Positions 25,723-34,985 are shown, counted from the first letter of the stretch. The stretch is DNA of 55,004 nt from Nocardia pseudovaccinii NBRC 100343 (GCF_001613225.1 NZ_BDBY01000100.1:1-55004); one strand, 5' to 3'. Numbers and translations: made by a program. Notes: a model not told the origin generated them from the letters alone.

Positions 25723-26670
25723 GTGACTGCAGACCACTCCGGCGAACCCATCGACCAGGCCGAGTTGGCTCGGCGTTTCGAGGAGCACCGTCCGTATCTG
25801 CGCAGGCTCGCCTACAGCACGCTCGGCAGTCTCACCGATGCCGACGACGTGGTGCAGGAGGCGTGGCTGCGACTGCAGCGCCAGTACGAGGCCGGGACCG
25901 CGGGCGAGATCGAGAATCTGCGGGCCTGGCTCTCCACGGTCACCGGGCGGCTGGCCCTCGATCAGCTCGGTTCGGCCCGCGCCCGGCGCGAGCAGTACGT
26001 CGGTGAATGGTTGCCGGAACCCGAGGTTACGACCTGGGACGATCCGGCCGACCGGATCACCCAGGACGAGCGCGTCACCACGGCGCTGCTGGTCGTACTG
26101 GAATCCCTCTCCCCCGCCGAGCGCACCGCCTTCGTACTGCAGGACGTGTTCGGTATGAGCGGTCCCGAGGTCGCCGAGGTCGTCGGGCGCACGCCTGCGG
26201 CCGTGCGGCAGCTCGCCTCGCGCGCACGCAAGCGCGTCGAGGACGGCACACCCCGCTTCCCCGCCTCACCCGACGAACAGGAGAAGGTCGTCTCGGCCTT
26301 CGCGGTCGCCTGGCGCTCGGGTGACCTGAGCGCGCTGCTCGGCGTGCTCGACGCCAATGTCAGCCTGACCGCCGACGGCGGCGGCAAGGTCCCCGCTATT
26401 CGCCAGGCCGTGCGCGGCGCCGAACTCATCGCGAAAATGCTGCTCGGCTGGTACCACGCACCGTCCGCGGCGGGCGCGTGGGGCCGCGCGGTCCTGGTCA
26501 ACGGCGCGCCCGGTCTGGTCGTCTTCGACGGCACCCACACCGGCGTCTTCTCCTTCACCATCGACGGCGGCCGCATCGTCGCCATCAATGTCGTCCGCAA
26601 TCCGGACAAGCTGCACGACCTCCCCACCGAAGGCGCCCCCGACTGGTACCTCGGCCCGAACGCCGAATAA
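25723..26670 (+). CDS. sigJ: ECF41-family RNA polymerase sigma factor (SigJ-like)
   Basis: 315 residues from the GTG at 25723. Sigma region 2 (about 14-80) has LRRLAYSTLGSLTDADDVVQEAWLRL. WLPEP, the ECF41 linker motif, lies near residue 98. Region 4 (about 125-180) has LSPAERTAFVLQDVFGMSGPEVAEVVGRTPAAVRQLASRARKRV split over the helix-turn-helix. The C-terminal SnoaL/NTF2-like domain of about 115 residues carries the ECF41 motif DGGGK (DGGGR in the consensus) and NPDKL. In this family the C-terminal domain replaces a separate anti-sigma factor and can both activate and inhibit. No carboxymuconolactone decarboxylase partner gene lies next to it, which is unusual for ECF41. It probably regulates itself from the promoter at 25634. 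Confidence 0.9.
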   Translation: MTADHSGEPIDQAELARRFEEHRPYLRRLAYSTLGSLTDADDVVQEAWLRLQRQYEAGTAGEIENLRAWLSTVTGRLALDQLGSARARREQYVGEWLPEPEVTTWDDPADRITQDERVTTALLVVLESLSPAERTAFVLQDVFGMSGPEVAEVVGRTPAAVRQLASRARKRVEDGTPRFPASPDEQEKVVSAFAVAWRSGDLSALLGVLDANVSLTADGGGKVPAIRQAVRGAELIAKMLLGWYHAPSAAGAWGRAVLVNGAPGLVVFDGTHTGVFSFTIDGGRIVAINVVRNPDKLHDLPTEGAPDWYLGPNAE

Positions 26671-26675
26671 CCCAC

Positions 26676-26705
26676 GCGGCCCGCACATTTCGATGTGCGG
26701 GCCGC
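26676..26705. terminator. Bidirectional terminator hairpin
   Basis: GCGGCCCGCACA and TGTGCGGGCCGC form a perfect 12-bp stem with a 6-nt loop (TTTCGA). It occupies almost the whole 41-base gap between the convergent sigma-factor and serine-hydrolase genes, so it can serve both. Confidence 0.8.
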
Positions 26706-26711
26706 TGTCGG

Positions 26712-28241
26712 CTAGGCGGGTGCTCGGTCCACGGGCGCTTCTCGCTCGATATCGGGCCCGGATCGATTGCGCCGCAGCATGATGAGCCGGACACCGCGAG
26801 CGAGAAGAACACCCGCGCCCGCCAACGCGGCAATGCCGAGAAATACCACGAGACCAGGCCAGACGTAGGTCACCTGGAGAAAAGTCGGTGCTCGGCCGCG
26901 GAAGACCAGACCGGCGAGCTGTGGTAGCGCGATGAGGATCGGGATCGGGGCGAGATAGGGCAATTGGCGCAGGGCGATCAGCCAGCTGGGCCGGGTGGTC
27001 TGCCGATCGGCCCAGCGGCGCGATCGCACCAGGCAGAGCACACCGAGAGCGAGAGTCGCGAGGGTCAGCAGTGCGATGCCCCAGTCGGCGTAGATGCCCC
27101 ACGGGCGGTGCACATCCGGTGACTCGCCCCGGGTCAGCTCGACCAAGCCCTGCGCGATGATCCTGGGATCGTCCTCGAGCGCCAAGCCGGTATCGGCTAT
27201 GACAGCGATCCCGTATCCGGTGTCGGGCACCAGGACCTGCGCGGCGGTGTAGGTGAACCAGTCACCGTAGTGCACGATCTGATCGGATTGTTCGCGCTGC
27301 CAACCCATTCCGTACTCGTCGTCGCCGACTCCCGAGGGTGTGTGCATCTCGGTCACCGCCGCCGCGGACACCACCCGGTGCCCGTCCGGTGCCACGCCAC
27401 CATTGTTCTGGGTGATCAGCCACGCGGCCAGATCGGCGGCCGTGGTGATCACACCGTGGCTACCTCCGACGAACCAATCGGGCTCGGCAACCGGTATCGC
27501 GAAGCCGTATGCCCGAATGTATCCGTGTGTCACATCCTCGGCCTCGCGCGGCGAATTCACCGTCGTGCTGTCGCGCATCCCGATGGGACCGAATACATTT
27601 CGCCGCATGTAGTCCGCGAACGGTTCCCCGCTGACCACCTCCACCAGCCGAGCGGCCACCTGGTAGTTCGGGTTGTGATAGTGGAATTCCGTCCCCGGAT
27701 CGGCGGCCAGTTTCGCCGCGTGTAGTCGCTCGACCGCCCCGGCCAGTGAATCCGCCTGCGGCCGCCGCAGATCGGGAAAAGCGGTATCCGACATTCCCGA
27801 CGTCTGATTCAACAACTCCCGCACGGTGATCCGATCACCGCGCGAATCGGCCAACAGGAAGTCGCTGAGGTACTCACGCACCGGTGCGTCGAGCCGCACC
27901 TTCCCCGCATCGACCAACTGCATCACGGCCAGCGCCGTCATGGACTTGCTCACCGAGGCGATCGGCATGCGCGACGTCGCACCGATCGCCGCACCGCTCG
28001 AATCGTGACCGTACCCCGCGACGTACACCACCCGATCCCCATGGGTAATGGCGATCGAAGCCCCCGGCAACCGTGTCCGGGAAAGGTATTCGGACATATA
28101 CCGATCCACCGCCGCCGGATCGACGCCCTCCGCCGCCGGTGCCGCGACCGCGGTGCCGACCGACGGCAACAGCGCCAGCAGCAATGCGATCACTACGACC
28201 CGCCGCAGGTATTCCGCAGCCACCGCGTTCGCCCTTCTCAT
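26712..28241 (-). CDS. Beta-lactamase-like serine hydrolase with C-terminal membrane domain
   Basis: 509 residues. An N-terminal signal or anchor helix (about 14-34) ends near AVAAPA. The class C beta-lactamase/PBP4-like fold carries SVSK (Ser96-Lys99, the SxxK nucleophile motif), HYHNPNYQ (the YxN motif) and a late GxG-like strand in the HYGDWFTYTA region. After about residue 395 come three transmembrane segments (about 400-420, 440-462 and 472-495) and a charged tail. Such proteins act as esterases, D-amino-acid peptidases or transpeptidase relatives outside the cell; substrate unknown. It lies 31 bases beyond the alanine dehydrogenase stop on the same strand, so it may be co-transcribed. 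Confidence 0.85.
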   Translation of the reverse strand: MRRANAVAAEYLRRVVVIALLLALLPSVGTAVAAPAAEGVDPAAVDRYMSEYLSRTRLPGASIAITHGDRVVYVAGYGHDSSGAAIGATSRMPIASVSKSMTALAVMQLVDAGKVRLDAPVREYLSDFLLADSRGDRITVRELLNQTSGMSDTAFPDLRRPQADSLAGAVERLHAAKLAADPGTEFHYHNPNYQVAARLVEVVSGEPFADYMRRNVFGPIGMRDSTTVNSPREAEDVTHGYIRAYGFAIPVAEPDWFVGGSHGVITTAADLAAWLITQNNGGVAPDGHRVVSAAAVTEMHTPSGVGDDEYGMGWQREQSDQIVHYGDWFTYTAAQVLVPDTGYGIAVIADTGLALEDDPRIIAQGLVELTRGESPDVHRPWGIYADWGIALLTLATLALGVLCLVRSRRWADRQTTRPSWLIALRQLPYLAPIPILIALPQLAGLVFRGRAPTFLQVTYVWPGLVVFLGIAALAGAGVLLARGVRLIMLRRNRSGPDIEREAPVDRAPA

Positions 28242-28272
28242 CGCGCGTCCGCGGAACCGCCATCGCACCACG

Positions 28273-29388
28273 TCAGCCCGCCAACCCAACCGGCTCGGGC
28301 ATCGAATATCCATGCGCCGCCGCAACCTCCGCCGACAACAGCCGCCCGTTATCCGCGGTGACCCCGTGTGCGAGATCGGGGTGCACCGCGCACGCCTCCC
28401 GCCACCCGTGGTCGGCGATCGCCCGCACATACGGCAGGGTGGCATTGGTGAGCGCCACGGTCGCGGTATGCGGCACCGCACCCGGCATATTCGCCACACA
28501 GTAGTACAGCGAATCAGCCACGCGGAAAGTGGGATTCGCATGCGTCGTCGCATGTGAACCGGCGAAGCACCCGCCCTGATCGATGGCGATATCCACCAGC
28601 ACCGACCCCGGCCGCATACCGCGAACCAGTTCCTCGGACACCAGCTTCGGTGCCCGCGCGCCGGGCACCAGCACCGAACCGATGACGAGATCCGCCGCCA
28701 GCACAGCCCGTTCGACCTCGACCGTATTCGAGGCCACCGTCGAGATACGCCCTTCGAACCGCGCGTCGAGCTCGCGCAGTCGCGTCAAATTCGTATCCAG
28801 CACAGTGACTTTCGCGCCCATCCCGGCCGCGATCGTGGCCGCGTTCGTCCCCGCGACACCACCGCCGAGCACCACCACATCGGCCGGAAGCACCCCCGGT
28901 ACTCCGCCGAGCAACAGCCCGGCGCCGCCGAGCGGCGCCATCAGGTGATACGCGCCGACCTGTGGGCCGAGCTTGCCCGCGACCTCGCTCATCGGCGCGA
29001 GCAGCGGCAGCGACCCATCCGCCGCCCGCACCGTCTCATAGGCGATCGCGGTCATTCCGGACCGCAGAATCGCATCGGTGCACTCACGCGACGCGGCCAG
29101 ATGCAGATAGGTGAACAGCACCTGCTCCCGCCGCAGCCTCGGATACTCCAGGGCCATCGGCTCCTTGACCTTCAGAACCAACTCGCCCTCCCACCACACC
29201 TGCTCGGCGGCGGGCACCGTCCGGGCACCGGCGGCGACATAATCGGCATCCGAAAATCCGGACCCCACCCCCGCACCGGCCTGGATCAGCACTTCGTGCC
29301 CGTGCCGCACCAGTTCCCCGGCACCGGCCGGGGTCAGCGCCACTCGAAACTCCTGCTCCTTGACCTCCCGCGGAACTGCGATCCTCAT
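28273..29388 (-). CDS. ald: Alanine dehydrogenase
   Basis: 371 residues from the ATG at 29388, the same length as mycobacterial Ald. It catalyses NAD-dependent reversible deamination of alanine to pyruvate and ammonia and is linked to nitrogen supply and redox balance at low oxygen. Visible features: MRIAVPREVKEQEFRVALTP at the N-terminus with the substrate-binding Arg, catalytic Lys in ELVLKVKEPM, His in FTYLHLAAS, the dinucleotide-binding VVLGGGVAGTNAA, and Asp in VDIAIDQGGCF. A longer start at 29469 would add 27 residues not seen in the family. Confidence 0.95.
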   Translation of the reverse strand: MRIAVPREVKEQEFRVALTPAGAGELVRHGHEVLIQAGAGVGSGFSDADYVAAGARTVPAAEQVWWEGELVLKVKEPMALEYPRLRREQVLFTYLHLAASRECTDAILRSGMTAIAYETVRAADGSLPLLAPMSEVAGKLGPQVGAYHLMAPLGGAGLLLGGVPGVLPADVVVLGGGVAGTNAATIAAGMGAKVTVLDTNLTRLRELDARFEGRISTVASNTVEVERAVLAADLVIGSVLVPGARAPKLVSEELVRGMRPGSVLVDIAIDQGGCFAGSHATTHANPTFRVADSLYYCVANMPGAVPHTATVALTNATLPYVRAIADHGWREACAVHPDLAHGVTADNGRLLSAEVAAAHGYSMPEPVGLAG

Positions 29389-29465
29389 ATCGCCATCGTG
29401 GACCACCGACGGTCCCGGCGCCATGACCGCCGCGCTGAGCGCACCGCCGGTTTTTCCGAGGACGC

Positions 29466-30232
29466 TCACACAGCGAACGTCTCACCCAGCTTCGGAATGC
29501 GCAGCTGCGCGCCCCGCCCGGCGTATCCGAAAATCCGCTCCAGGCGCTCGAGCGTCTCACTGAAATGCGCCCATCCCTCCGCATGCACCGGCACGATCAC
29601 CGCATCACCCAACGCCTCGGCGGCCTGCACCGCGGTACGAGCGTTCAGCGTGAGATCGATATCGCCGAACCGGCCGACATTCGCGGCACCGGTGAACAGG
29701 ATCGCGATATCGATCCGGCCGATCCGCGCCACGATCTGCTCGACGACCTCGACCGAGGCATTGTCACCCGACACGTACACGGTCGGCAGCCCCTCGGCCT
29801 GCAATACGAACCCGGTCACCACGCCGGTCTGCGACTCGCACCCCTCGGGCCCGTGCAGTGCGGGCACAGCCGTCACGCGCACGTCACCCAACGTGACGGT
29901 CTCCCAATTCGCCAGTCCCCGAACACCTTCGATGCGATCGGCCGCATCCGGCGTCGACAAGACGGTCGGCACGGTCGAGAGGAATTCACGGCCGGAGTGG
30001 TCCAAATTGTCGTCGTGCTGGTCGTGCGACAGCAGCACGACGTCCACCGGCCCCACCTGGTCCACCGAAACGGCAGGGCCGGTGAGCTTGTGCAGCGTGA
30101 TCGGGCCGGGGTAGTCGCCAGGGCGTCGAAGGTGGGATCGGTCAGCCAAGTCAGGGTGCCGTACCGGAAGCGCAGGGTCGGCCCGCCGATGTGCAGGGCT
30201 TCGATGGTGGTGCGTGCAATCGTCTCGGTCAT
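29466..30232 (-). pseudogene. Frameshifted metallo-beta-lactamase-fold hydrolase (UlaG-like)
   Basis: The N-terminal part (from the ATG at 30232: LHIGGPTLRFRYG, LTWLTDPTFDA) and the rest (PGDYPGPITLHKL, LLSHDQHDDNLD, VSGDNAS, VPVHAEGWAHFSE) lie in different frames. The switch falls at a run of three G on the plus strand (30121-30123). One extra base there would join TDPTFDAPGDYPGP into a continuous MBL-fold protein of about 255 residues with all metal-binding motifs. So this is either a recent single-base deletion or a sequencing error in a homopolymer. Family members hydrolyse lactones or other esters. It is divergent from the GlxA-like regulator. Confidence 0.75.
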
Positions 30233-30303
30233 GGGATCAATACTTGTCGTCCCGATATTCGATCAATAGTGGCCCGTGAGCCGCTTAGCGATAAGATCGG
30301 GCC

Positions 30304-31263
30304 ATGCGTTCCGTCGCCGCCCTGGCCTTCGACGGGGTTATCCCCTTCCACCTGTCGGTACCGACGCTGGTCTTCGGCCGGGTCGGCACCGAGGGCACAC
30401 CCGACTACCGCGTCGAGGTGTGCGCCGAAAATCCCGGCACCCTGCGGACCCCGGCCGGTTTCGACATCGTCGTGCAGACCGGACTCGACGCCTTCGAGCG
30501 CGCCGACATGGTGGTGATACCGAGCTGGCAGCGCGATATGGGCATCTCGGCGGAACTGCGCGACGCACTGCATCGAGCTCACGCCAGGGGTGCCCGGATC
30601 GTCGGCCTGTGCCTGGGTTCCTTCGCGGTGGCGGCGAGCGGTCTGGCGGACGGTCGGGAAATCACCACGCACTGGGCCGCGGCCGCCGATTTGGCGGCGA
30701 CCTATCCGAAGGTCCGAGTCCGCGCCGACACCCTCTGGACCGACCTCGGCGACATCGTCACCTCCGCGGGCGTCGCCGCCGCCCTCGACTGCTGCCTGCA
30801 CCTGGTCCGCGACGACCTCGGCAGCCGGGCCGCCACCGAACTGGCCAGGTCGCTCGTGACCGCACCGCACCGCAGCGGCTCCCAGGCCCAGTACATACCG
30901 GTCGCCGTGCCCGAAGCCGCCGACGACGATCCGATCGAACGCGCAATGGTCTGGGCGCGAACGAATCTCGGCGAACCGATCGACCTGGACAATTGGGCTC
31001 GCATCGCGCTCATGTCGCGACGCACCTTCACCCGCCGCTTCCGCGAACGCACCGGCAACAGCCCGCAGCAATGGTTGCTGCAACAACGCGCCGACCGCGC
31101 CCGGCTGCTCCTGGAATCCACCACCGACACCATGGATCGCATTGCCGCCGAGACCGGCTTCGGCACCGCGGTCAGCCTGCGCCACCACTTCCACCGCATT
31201 CTCGGCACCAGCCCGGCCGCGCACCGGGCGCTGTTCTCGGGCACACCGGTCCCGGCGGAGTAG
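30304..31263 (+). CDS. GlxA-family AraC-type regulator with DJ-1/PfpI domain
   Basis: 319 residues. Residues 1-170 are a class I glutamine amidotransferase-like (DJ-1/PfpI) domain: VAALAFDGVIPFHLSVP, MVVIPSWQRD, IVGLCLGSFAVAASG, where Cys is at the nucleophile elbow, and WTDLGDIVTSAGVAAALDCCLHLV. Residues about 215-315 are an AraC helix-turn-helix pair: LDNWARIALMSRRTFTRRFRE, then MDRIAAETGFGTAVSLRHHF. These regulators often control nearby amine or aldehyde catabolism. It is divergent from the frameshifted metallo-hydrolase, the most likely target, with 71 bases between starts. Confidence 0.9.
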   Translation: MRSVAALAFDGVIPFHLSVPTLVFGRVGTEGTPDYRVEVCAENPGTLRTPAGFDIVVQTGLDAFERADMVVIPSWQRDMGISAELRDALHRAHARGARIVGLCLGSFAVAASGLADGREITTHWAAAADLAATYPKVRVRADTLWTDLGDIVTSAGVAAALDCCLHLVRDDLGSRAATELARSLVTAPHRSGSQAQYIPVAVPEAADDDPIERAMVWARTNLGEPIDLDNWARIALMSRRTFTRRFRERTGNSPQQWLLQQRADRARLLLESTTDTMDRIAAETGFGTAVSLRHHFHRILGTSPAAHRALFSGTPVPAE

Positions 31264-31329
31264 CCAGCTCCAGCCGCGTTCGCCCACCCCCGTCGGGTCC
31301 GCCGCTTTCGGTCCCCTTATGTTTTCGGC

Positions 31330-31845
31330 ATGAGGATCGAGGTAAGCGGACATACGCCCGAAATCGACGAGACCGCGTGGATCGCACCGAACGCCACCGT
31401 AATCGGACGCGTGCAACTCGCCGCCGAGGTGAGCATCTGGTACAGCGCGGTACTGCGCGGTGACCTCGAGGCGATCAGCGTCGGCGCGCGCACCAATATT
31501 CAGGACGGGTGCGTACTGCACGCCGACCCCGGCTTCCCGCTCACCGTCGGCACCGGAGTTTCGGTGGGACACAATGCGATCCTGCACGGCTGCACCGTCG
31601 GCGACGATGTGCTCGTCGGCATGGGCGCCACGGTGCTCAATGGCGCGGTCATCGGCGCGGGCAGCCTGATCGCCGCCAATGCCCTGATTCCGGAGGGTGC
31701 GCAGATTCCGCCCGGCTCGCTGGTCGCGGGGGTGCCCGGCAAGGTGCGTCGCGAGTTGAGCGAGGCCGAGCAGGACGGGATCCGAATCAACAGCGCTGTG
31801 TACCTACACAACATGGCCAACCACCGAGACGCGAAACAGGTGTGA
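31330..31845 (+). CDS. Gamma-class carbonic anhydrase-like hexapeptide-repeat protein
   Basis: 171 residues of left-handed beta-helix hexapeptide repeats (IAPNATVIGRVQL, VSVGHNAILHGCTVG, VLVGMGATVLNGAVIGAG). Three histidines fit the zinc ligands of gamma carbonic anhydrases: His64 in VLHADP, His81 and His86 in GHNAILHG. A C-terminal helix (LSEAEQDGIRINSAVYLHNMANH) closes the trimer. The family includes CaiE/YrdA-like proteins, not all of which have anhydrase activity. Stand-alone gene. Confidence 0.85.
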   Translation: MRIEVSGHTPEIDETAWIAPNATVIGRVQLAAEVSIWYSAVLRGDLEAISVGARTNIQDGCVLHADPGFPLTVGTGVSVGHNAILHGCTVGDDVLVGMGATVLNGAVIGAGSLIAANALIPEGAQIPPGSLVAGVPGKVRRELSEAEQDGIRINSAVYLHNMANHRDAKQV

Positions 31846-31864
31846 GACAGAGCACACTGATCAA

Positions 31865-31891
31865 TTGACCAAACTAAATCGCTGATAGCAT
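31865..31891 (+). promoter_or_regulatory. Possible promoter for the 61-residue protein gene
   Basis: TTGACC (31865-31870) and TAGCAT (31886-31891) lie in an unusually AT-rich patch, 15 bases apart, which is short. The next gene on this strand starts at 32011. Weak. Confidence 0.3.
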
Positions 31892-32010
31892 TCTGCCAGC
31901 GTGCCCGGTATCCCGGGGTCTCCCGCCGACACAGCTGTCGAGTGGCCTGTAGCGCGGAGGCGAGCCCACCGGGATGGTGGCCGCAGGGCGTGCAGGCAGG
32001 AGGTAACACG

Positions 32011-32196
32011 GTGGCGTACGTGCAGCAGAGTATGCACCGGCCGTCGGGGCGGATCAGCGTGGCCGATATCGCGGCCCAGCCGGGTGGGATCGAGGCGCTA
32101 CAGCGGCGAGTGCACGAGTTGCGCTCCAGCGGGGTGGATTTCGCCGCCAATGCGATCGAAAAGGAGATGGCGGAACTGGATCTGCCGCGCACATAG
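32011..32196 (+). CDS. Small hypothetical protein
   Basis: 61 residues from a GTG preceded by GCAGGAGGTAACAC, a near-ideal ribosome binding site, which favours this start over the ATG at 31942. The product has a basic N-terminal tail and a helical C-terminal half (IEALQRRVHELRSSGVDFAANAIEKEMAEL). No family recognised. It lies 149 bases upstream of a TetR regulator on the same strand. Confidence 0.55.
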   Translation: MAYVQQSMHRPSGRISVADIAAQPGGIEALQRRVHELRSSGVDFAANAIEKEMAELDLPRT

Positions 32197-32344
32197 TCGC
32201 GCGTCTGCCTGTCGTCGGTCGAGCTCTGGTGCCGATCCGCGGTCGAACCGCCGCGACCCGGTGAAATAATGAACGGCACGCACCCGCACCGTCGCGACGC
32301 CCAGACACCATCGGCGTCGGCGAGCCGATTCGACTGGAGCTTCG

Positions 32345-32965
32345 ATGCCGACCGTTCCGCCCATCCTGCAGCGCATCCTGGAAAAGCCCGTCAGCGACGG
32401 TGAGAAGCTGCTGGAGAGCGCGCTGTCGGCGTTCCTGGACTTCGGCATCAAACGCACCAGCATGGGCGAGATCGCCCGGCGCGCCGGAATCAGCCCGGCC
32501 ACCCTGTATCGCCGCTTCGAATCGAAGAACGATCTGGTTGAGGCTGTCAGCGTGCGCGAGGCGCAGCGTTTCGTCGCCGAGATCGATAAGCGGGTGCAGA
32601 AGGTCGACGGCGTCGAGGAACAGTTGATCGAGATCTTCGTCGCGGTCATCACCGAGATCGCGGGCAACGAGTTGTTGCGGCGACTGCTGCGCACCGAACC
32701 CGATCTCATCCTGCCCCGACTGACCACCGAGGCCGGACCGATCATCGCAGTCGGGCGCAGCTATCTGGCGGAGAAACTGCGCGAACTCCGCAGCGGTGCG
32801 GATGACGATTTCGACTTCGAACTCGTCGCCGAGATCATGGCGCGGCTGGCCCTGTCGCTGGCATTGACGCCCGACGGGCTCATTCCGATCGATGATGTGG
32901 CGGCGGGTCGAGATTTCGCGCGACGCACGTTGCTGCCGATGGTCGGTGTCCGGGCCACCGCATAA
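32345..32965 (+). CDS. TetR-family transcriptional regulator
   Basis: 206 residues. Residues about 18-65 are the TetR helix-turn-helix: LLESALSAFLDFGIKRTSMGEIARRAGISPATLYRRFESKNDLV read across the three helices. The C-terminal 140 residues are the all-helical ligand-binding and dimer domain, with an acidic patch (RSGADDDFDFEL) near 155. The ligand is unknown. The stop is one base from the stop of the convergent methyltransferase gene. No clear palindromic operator was found immediately upstream. Confidence 0.88.
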   Translation: MPTVPPILQRILEKPVSDGEKLLESALSAFLDFGIKRTSMGEIARRAGISPATLYRRFESKNDLVEAVSVREAQRFVAEIDKRVQKVDGVEEQLIEIFVAVITEIAGNELLRRLLRTEPDLILPRLTTEAGPIIAVGRSYLAEKLRELRSGADDDFDFELVAEIMARLALSLALTPDGLIPIDDVAAGRDFARRTLLPMVGVRATA

Positions 32966-32966
32966 C

Positions 32967-34967
32967 TCAACGCATTTCGAACATCCGGGTGCCGAAGGCC
33001 GCCGCCACCCATTCATCGAGCAGGCGGAGCGAATTCGCGTCGGGCTCCCTGCCGTCGTCGACGAATTCCCGCACCAGTTCGACGACGCCACCCGCCCGCA
33101 TCGTGGTCGGATCCGGCAGCGGCAGCCGCGACACATACTGGGTGATCCACCGCCGCCGACCCGAATACAGCCGATTCCCGCACACCGCATCGTAGAACCG
33201 CAGGCCCAACGCCGAATTCGCGACGCCCATCAGCAAATACGCCAACCGCTCCGCGGCGCCGTCCACACCGAGATCGGCCAGCGATATCCAATAGCAATCC
33301 CCGTTCACCACCGCCCCGGACCGATCCAGGGCGAATCGCGGCCGCTCGCTGATGTCGGGAAAGACCACCTTCGGCACCCGCCATAGATGCGGTCGCTGCG
33401 GCACCCAGATCTCGAACCACTGTCTGCCGCTGTCGGTCAGATACTTCCGGCCTGCCAAGGTCTCCCGATGCGACTCCAAATATGCCGCGGCCCGGGGAAA
33501 TTCTCGCAGGTCAACCGGCATCCGTGCGGGTTGCGCAGGGTCGTACGGATACAGCACCTGTACGTCACGCGCACGCGAGATCCGCCACGGATCGACATCC
33601 TGATGGGTGATCAAATCGAATAGCAACTCCCCCTCCGGCCGCGGCCGCACCTGCGCCCACCGATCGGAAATGAACACCCGATCCGCAGTTGTCTTGATCC
33701 CCACCCGAATCCGCCCCACGGCGCCGAAGGTCCGCCAGGTCCCCGCCTCCACCTCGGCCAACCACCTGTCGACCTCCGGCCGGGACATTCGCCACGCGCC
33801 GCTGTTCCCGTCCGCGTCACGAGCAACGGATTCCGCCGCGTCCACGTCGTCACCACGACCGGAATCGGCAACCCGCCAAGCGACCACCGGGCCCGATACC
33901 ACCGGATCGCTTCGGTTTGCTCGATCACCCGTTTTCCCATCACCGGATGCCCAACGAATCACCGCCTGATCGCCCGTCGCCAACGTACCGACCTCGACCG
34001 CGAAAGTGCGCCCGCAGTGCTCGACACAGTGACTGTGTTCGGCCGCCAGCGCCTCGAAAAGATCTGTTCCGCCGACGATTTCGGCGGCATCGACCTCGTA
34101 GGCCGAAACATAGCGGCAGACCGCGCGGGCTGCCGTCCGGGTGGCGATGGTGACCGCGGGCAGCACCGCCGCCTCGAACAACTTCGTATCACCGAGGTCG
34201 TACAGCTCGACCGGAGCCAACTCGGTGCGCAGCAGACTCCGAATATTCGCACCGGCCTTTGTGGTGAGAAACCGATTGGCACACAGCAACCCGAGCACCC
34301 CACCCGACCGCAGCAGCCGCGGCGCGACCGCGACGAACGGGTGCGTGAGATCGATCCGCCCCTGCAACCCGAACTGCTTGCTGAGCAGCTGCGCGGTCGG
34401 CCCACCCAACTGCTGAGTCCGCACATAAGGCGGATTGGTGATGATCGCATCGAACGACCCCGCCGCGATCCCCGCCGATTCGGTCAGGAAATCCCCGATA
34501 TGCCACTCGATCGCGACCCCCGCGGCCGCCGCCCGTTCCCGGGCCACCGCCACCCCGGCCGCATCCAGGTCATACCCCACCAATTCCACCCGCACCCCCG
34601 GCACCAACTCCCGCGCAACCTGATCCAGCGCCAGCAGCAGCTCGCCGTCCCCGCAGGCCGGATCGAGCACCCGTAGCACCCCTGCGCTCGGGGCCGACAC
34701 TCCAGCGCCGAGGGCTGTCGTGTCCCGCACCTCTCCATCGGACGTCCCGGCCCCGGACAACGCGGCCCGTCGCGCCTGCTGATGAGGTCCCGGCACTGCC
34801 GCCCGCACGTCCGGCGCCACAACATGAGCGGCTCCCGACGTCCCGACGTCAAGTGGCGGCGGCGCATGTGCGAGCAGCCGCTGCGCGAGAAAGCGCGCCA
34901 GGGCGGGTGGCGTGTAGTGCCTACCGTGCCGTTTGCGGTCGCGCGCGGCGGGCTCGCCGGGAGTCAT
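32967..34967 (-). CDS. Orphan N6-adenine DNA methyltransferase with TaqI-like C-terminal domain
   Basis: 666 residues. Motif X is GRHYTPPALARFLAQ (about 15-29), motif I is LDPACGDGEL (about 101-110) for SAM binding, and motif IV is TNPPY (NPPY at 178-181), the signature of gamma-type N6-adenine methylases. A Thr/Pro-rich insert (about 42-92) separates motifs X and I. The C-terminal 350 residues resemble the target-recognition part of TaqI/Eco57I-type enzymes (FEIWVPQRPHLWRVPKVVFPDIS, LLMGVANSALGLRFYDAVCGN). No endonuclease gene or PD-(D/E)XK motif is seen beside it, so this is either an orphan epigenetic enzyme or part of a defence system encoded elsewhere. The recognition sequence cannot be predicted. 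Confidence 0.85.
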   Translation of the reverse strand: MTPGEPAARDRKRHGRHYTPPALARFLAQRLLAHAPPPLDVGTSGAAHVVAPDVRAAVPGPHQQARRAALSGAGTSDGEVRDTTALGAGVSAPSAGVLRVLDPACGDGELLLALDQVARELVPGVRVELVGYDLDAAGVAVARERAAAAGVAIEWHIGDFLTESAGIAAGSFDAIITNPPYVRTQQLGGPTAQLLSKQFGLQGRIDLTHPFVAVAPRLLRSGGVLGLLCANRFLTTKAGANIRSLLRTELAPVELYDLGDTKLFEAAVLPAVTIATRTAARAVCRYVSAYEVDAAEIVGGTDLFEALAAEHSHCVEHCGRTFAVEVGTLATGDQAVIRWASGDGKTGDRANRSDPVVSGPVVAWRVADSGRGDDVDAAESVARDADGNSGAWRMSRPEVDRWLAEVEAGTWRTFGAVGRIRVGIKTTADRVFISDRWAQVRPRPEGELLFDLITHQDVDPWRISRARDVQVLYPYDPAQPARMPVDLREFPRAAAYLESHRETLAGRKYLTDSGRQWFEIWVPQRPHLWRVPKVVFPDISERPRFALDRSGAVVNGDCYWISLADLGVDGAAERLAYLLMGVANSALGLRFYDAVCGNRLYSGRRRWITQYVSRLPLPDPTTMRAGGVVELVREFVDDGREPDANSLRLLDEWVAAAFGTRMFEMR

Positions 34968-34985
34968 GCCTGGGATTCTGCCTCG

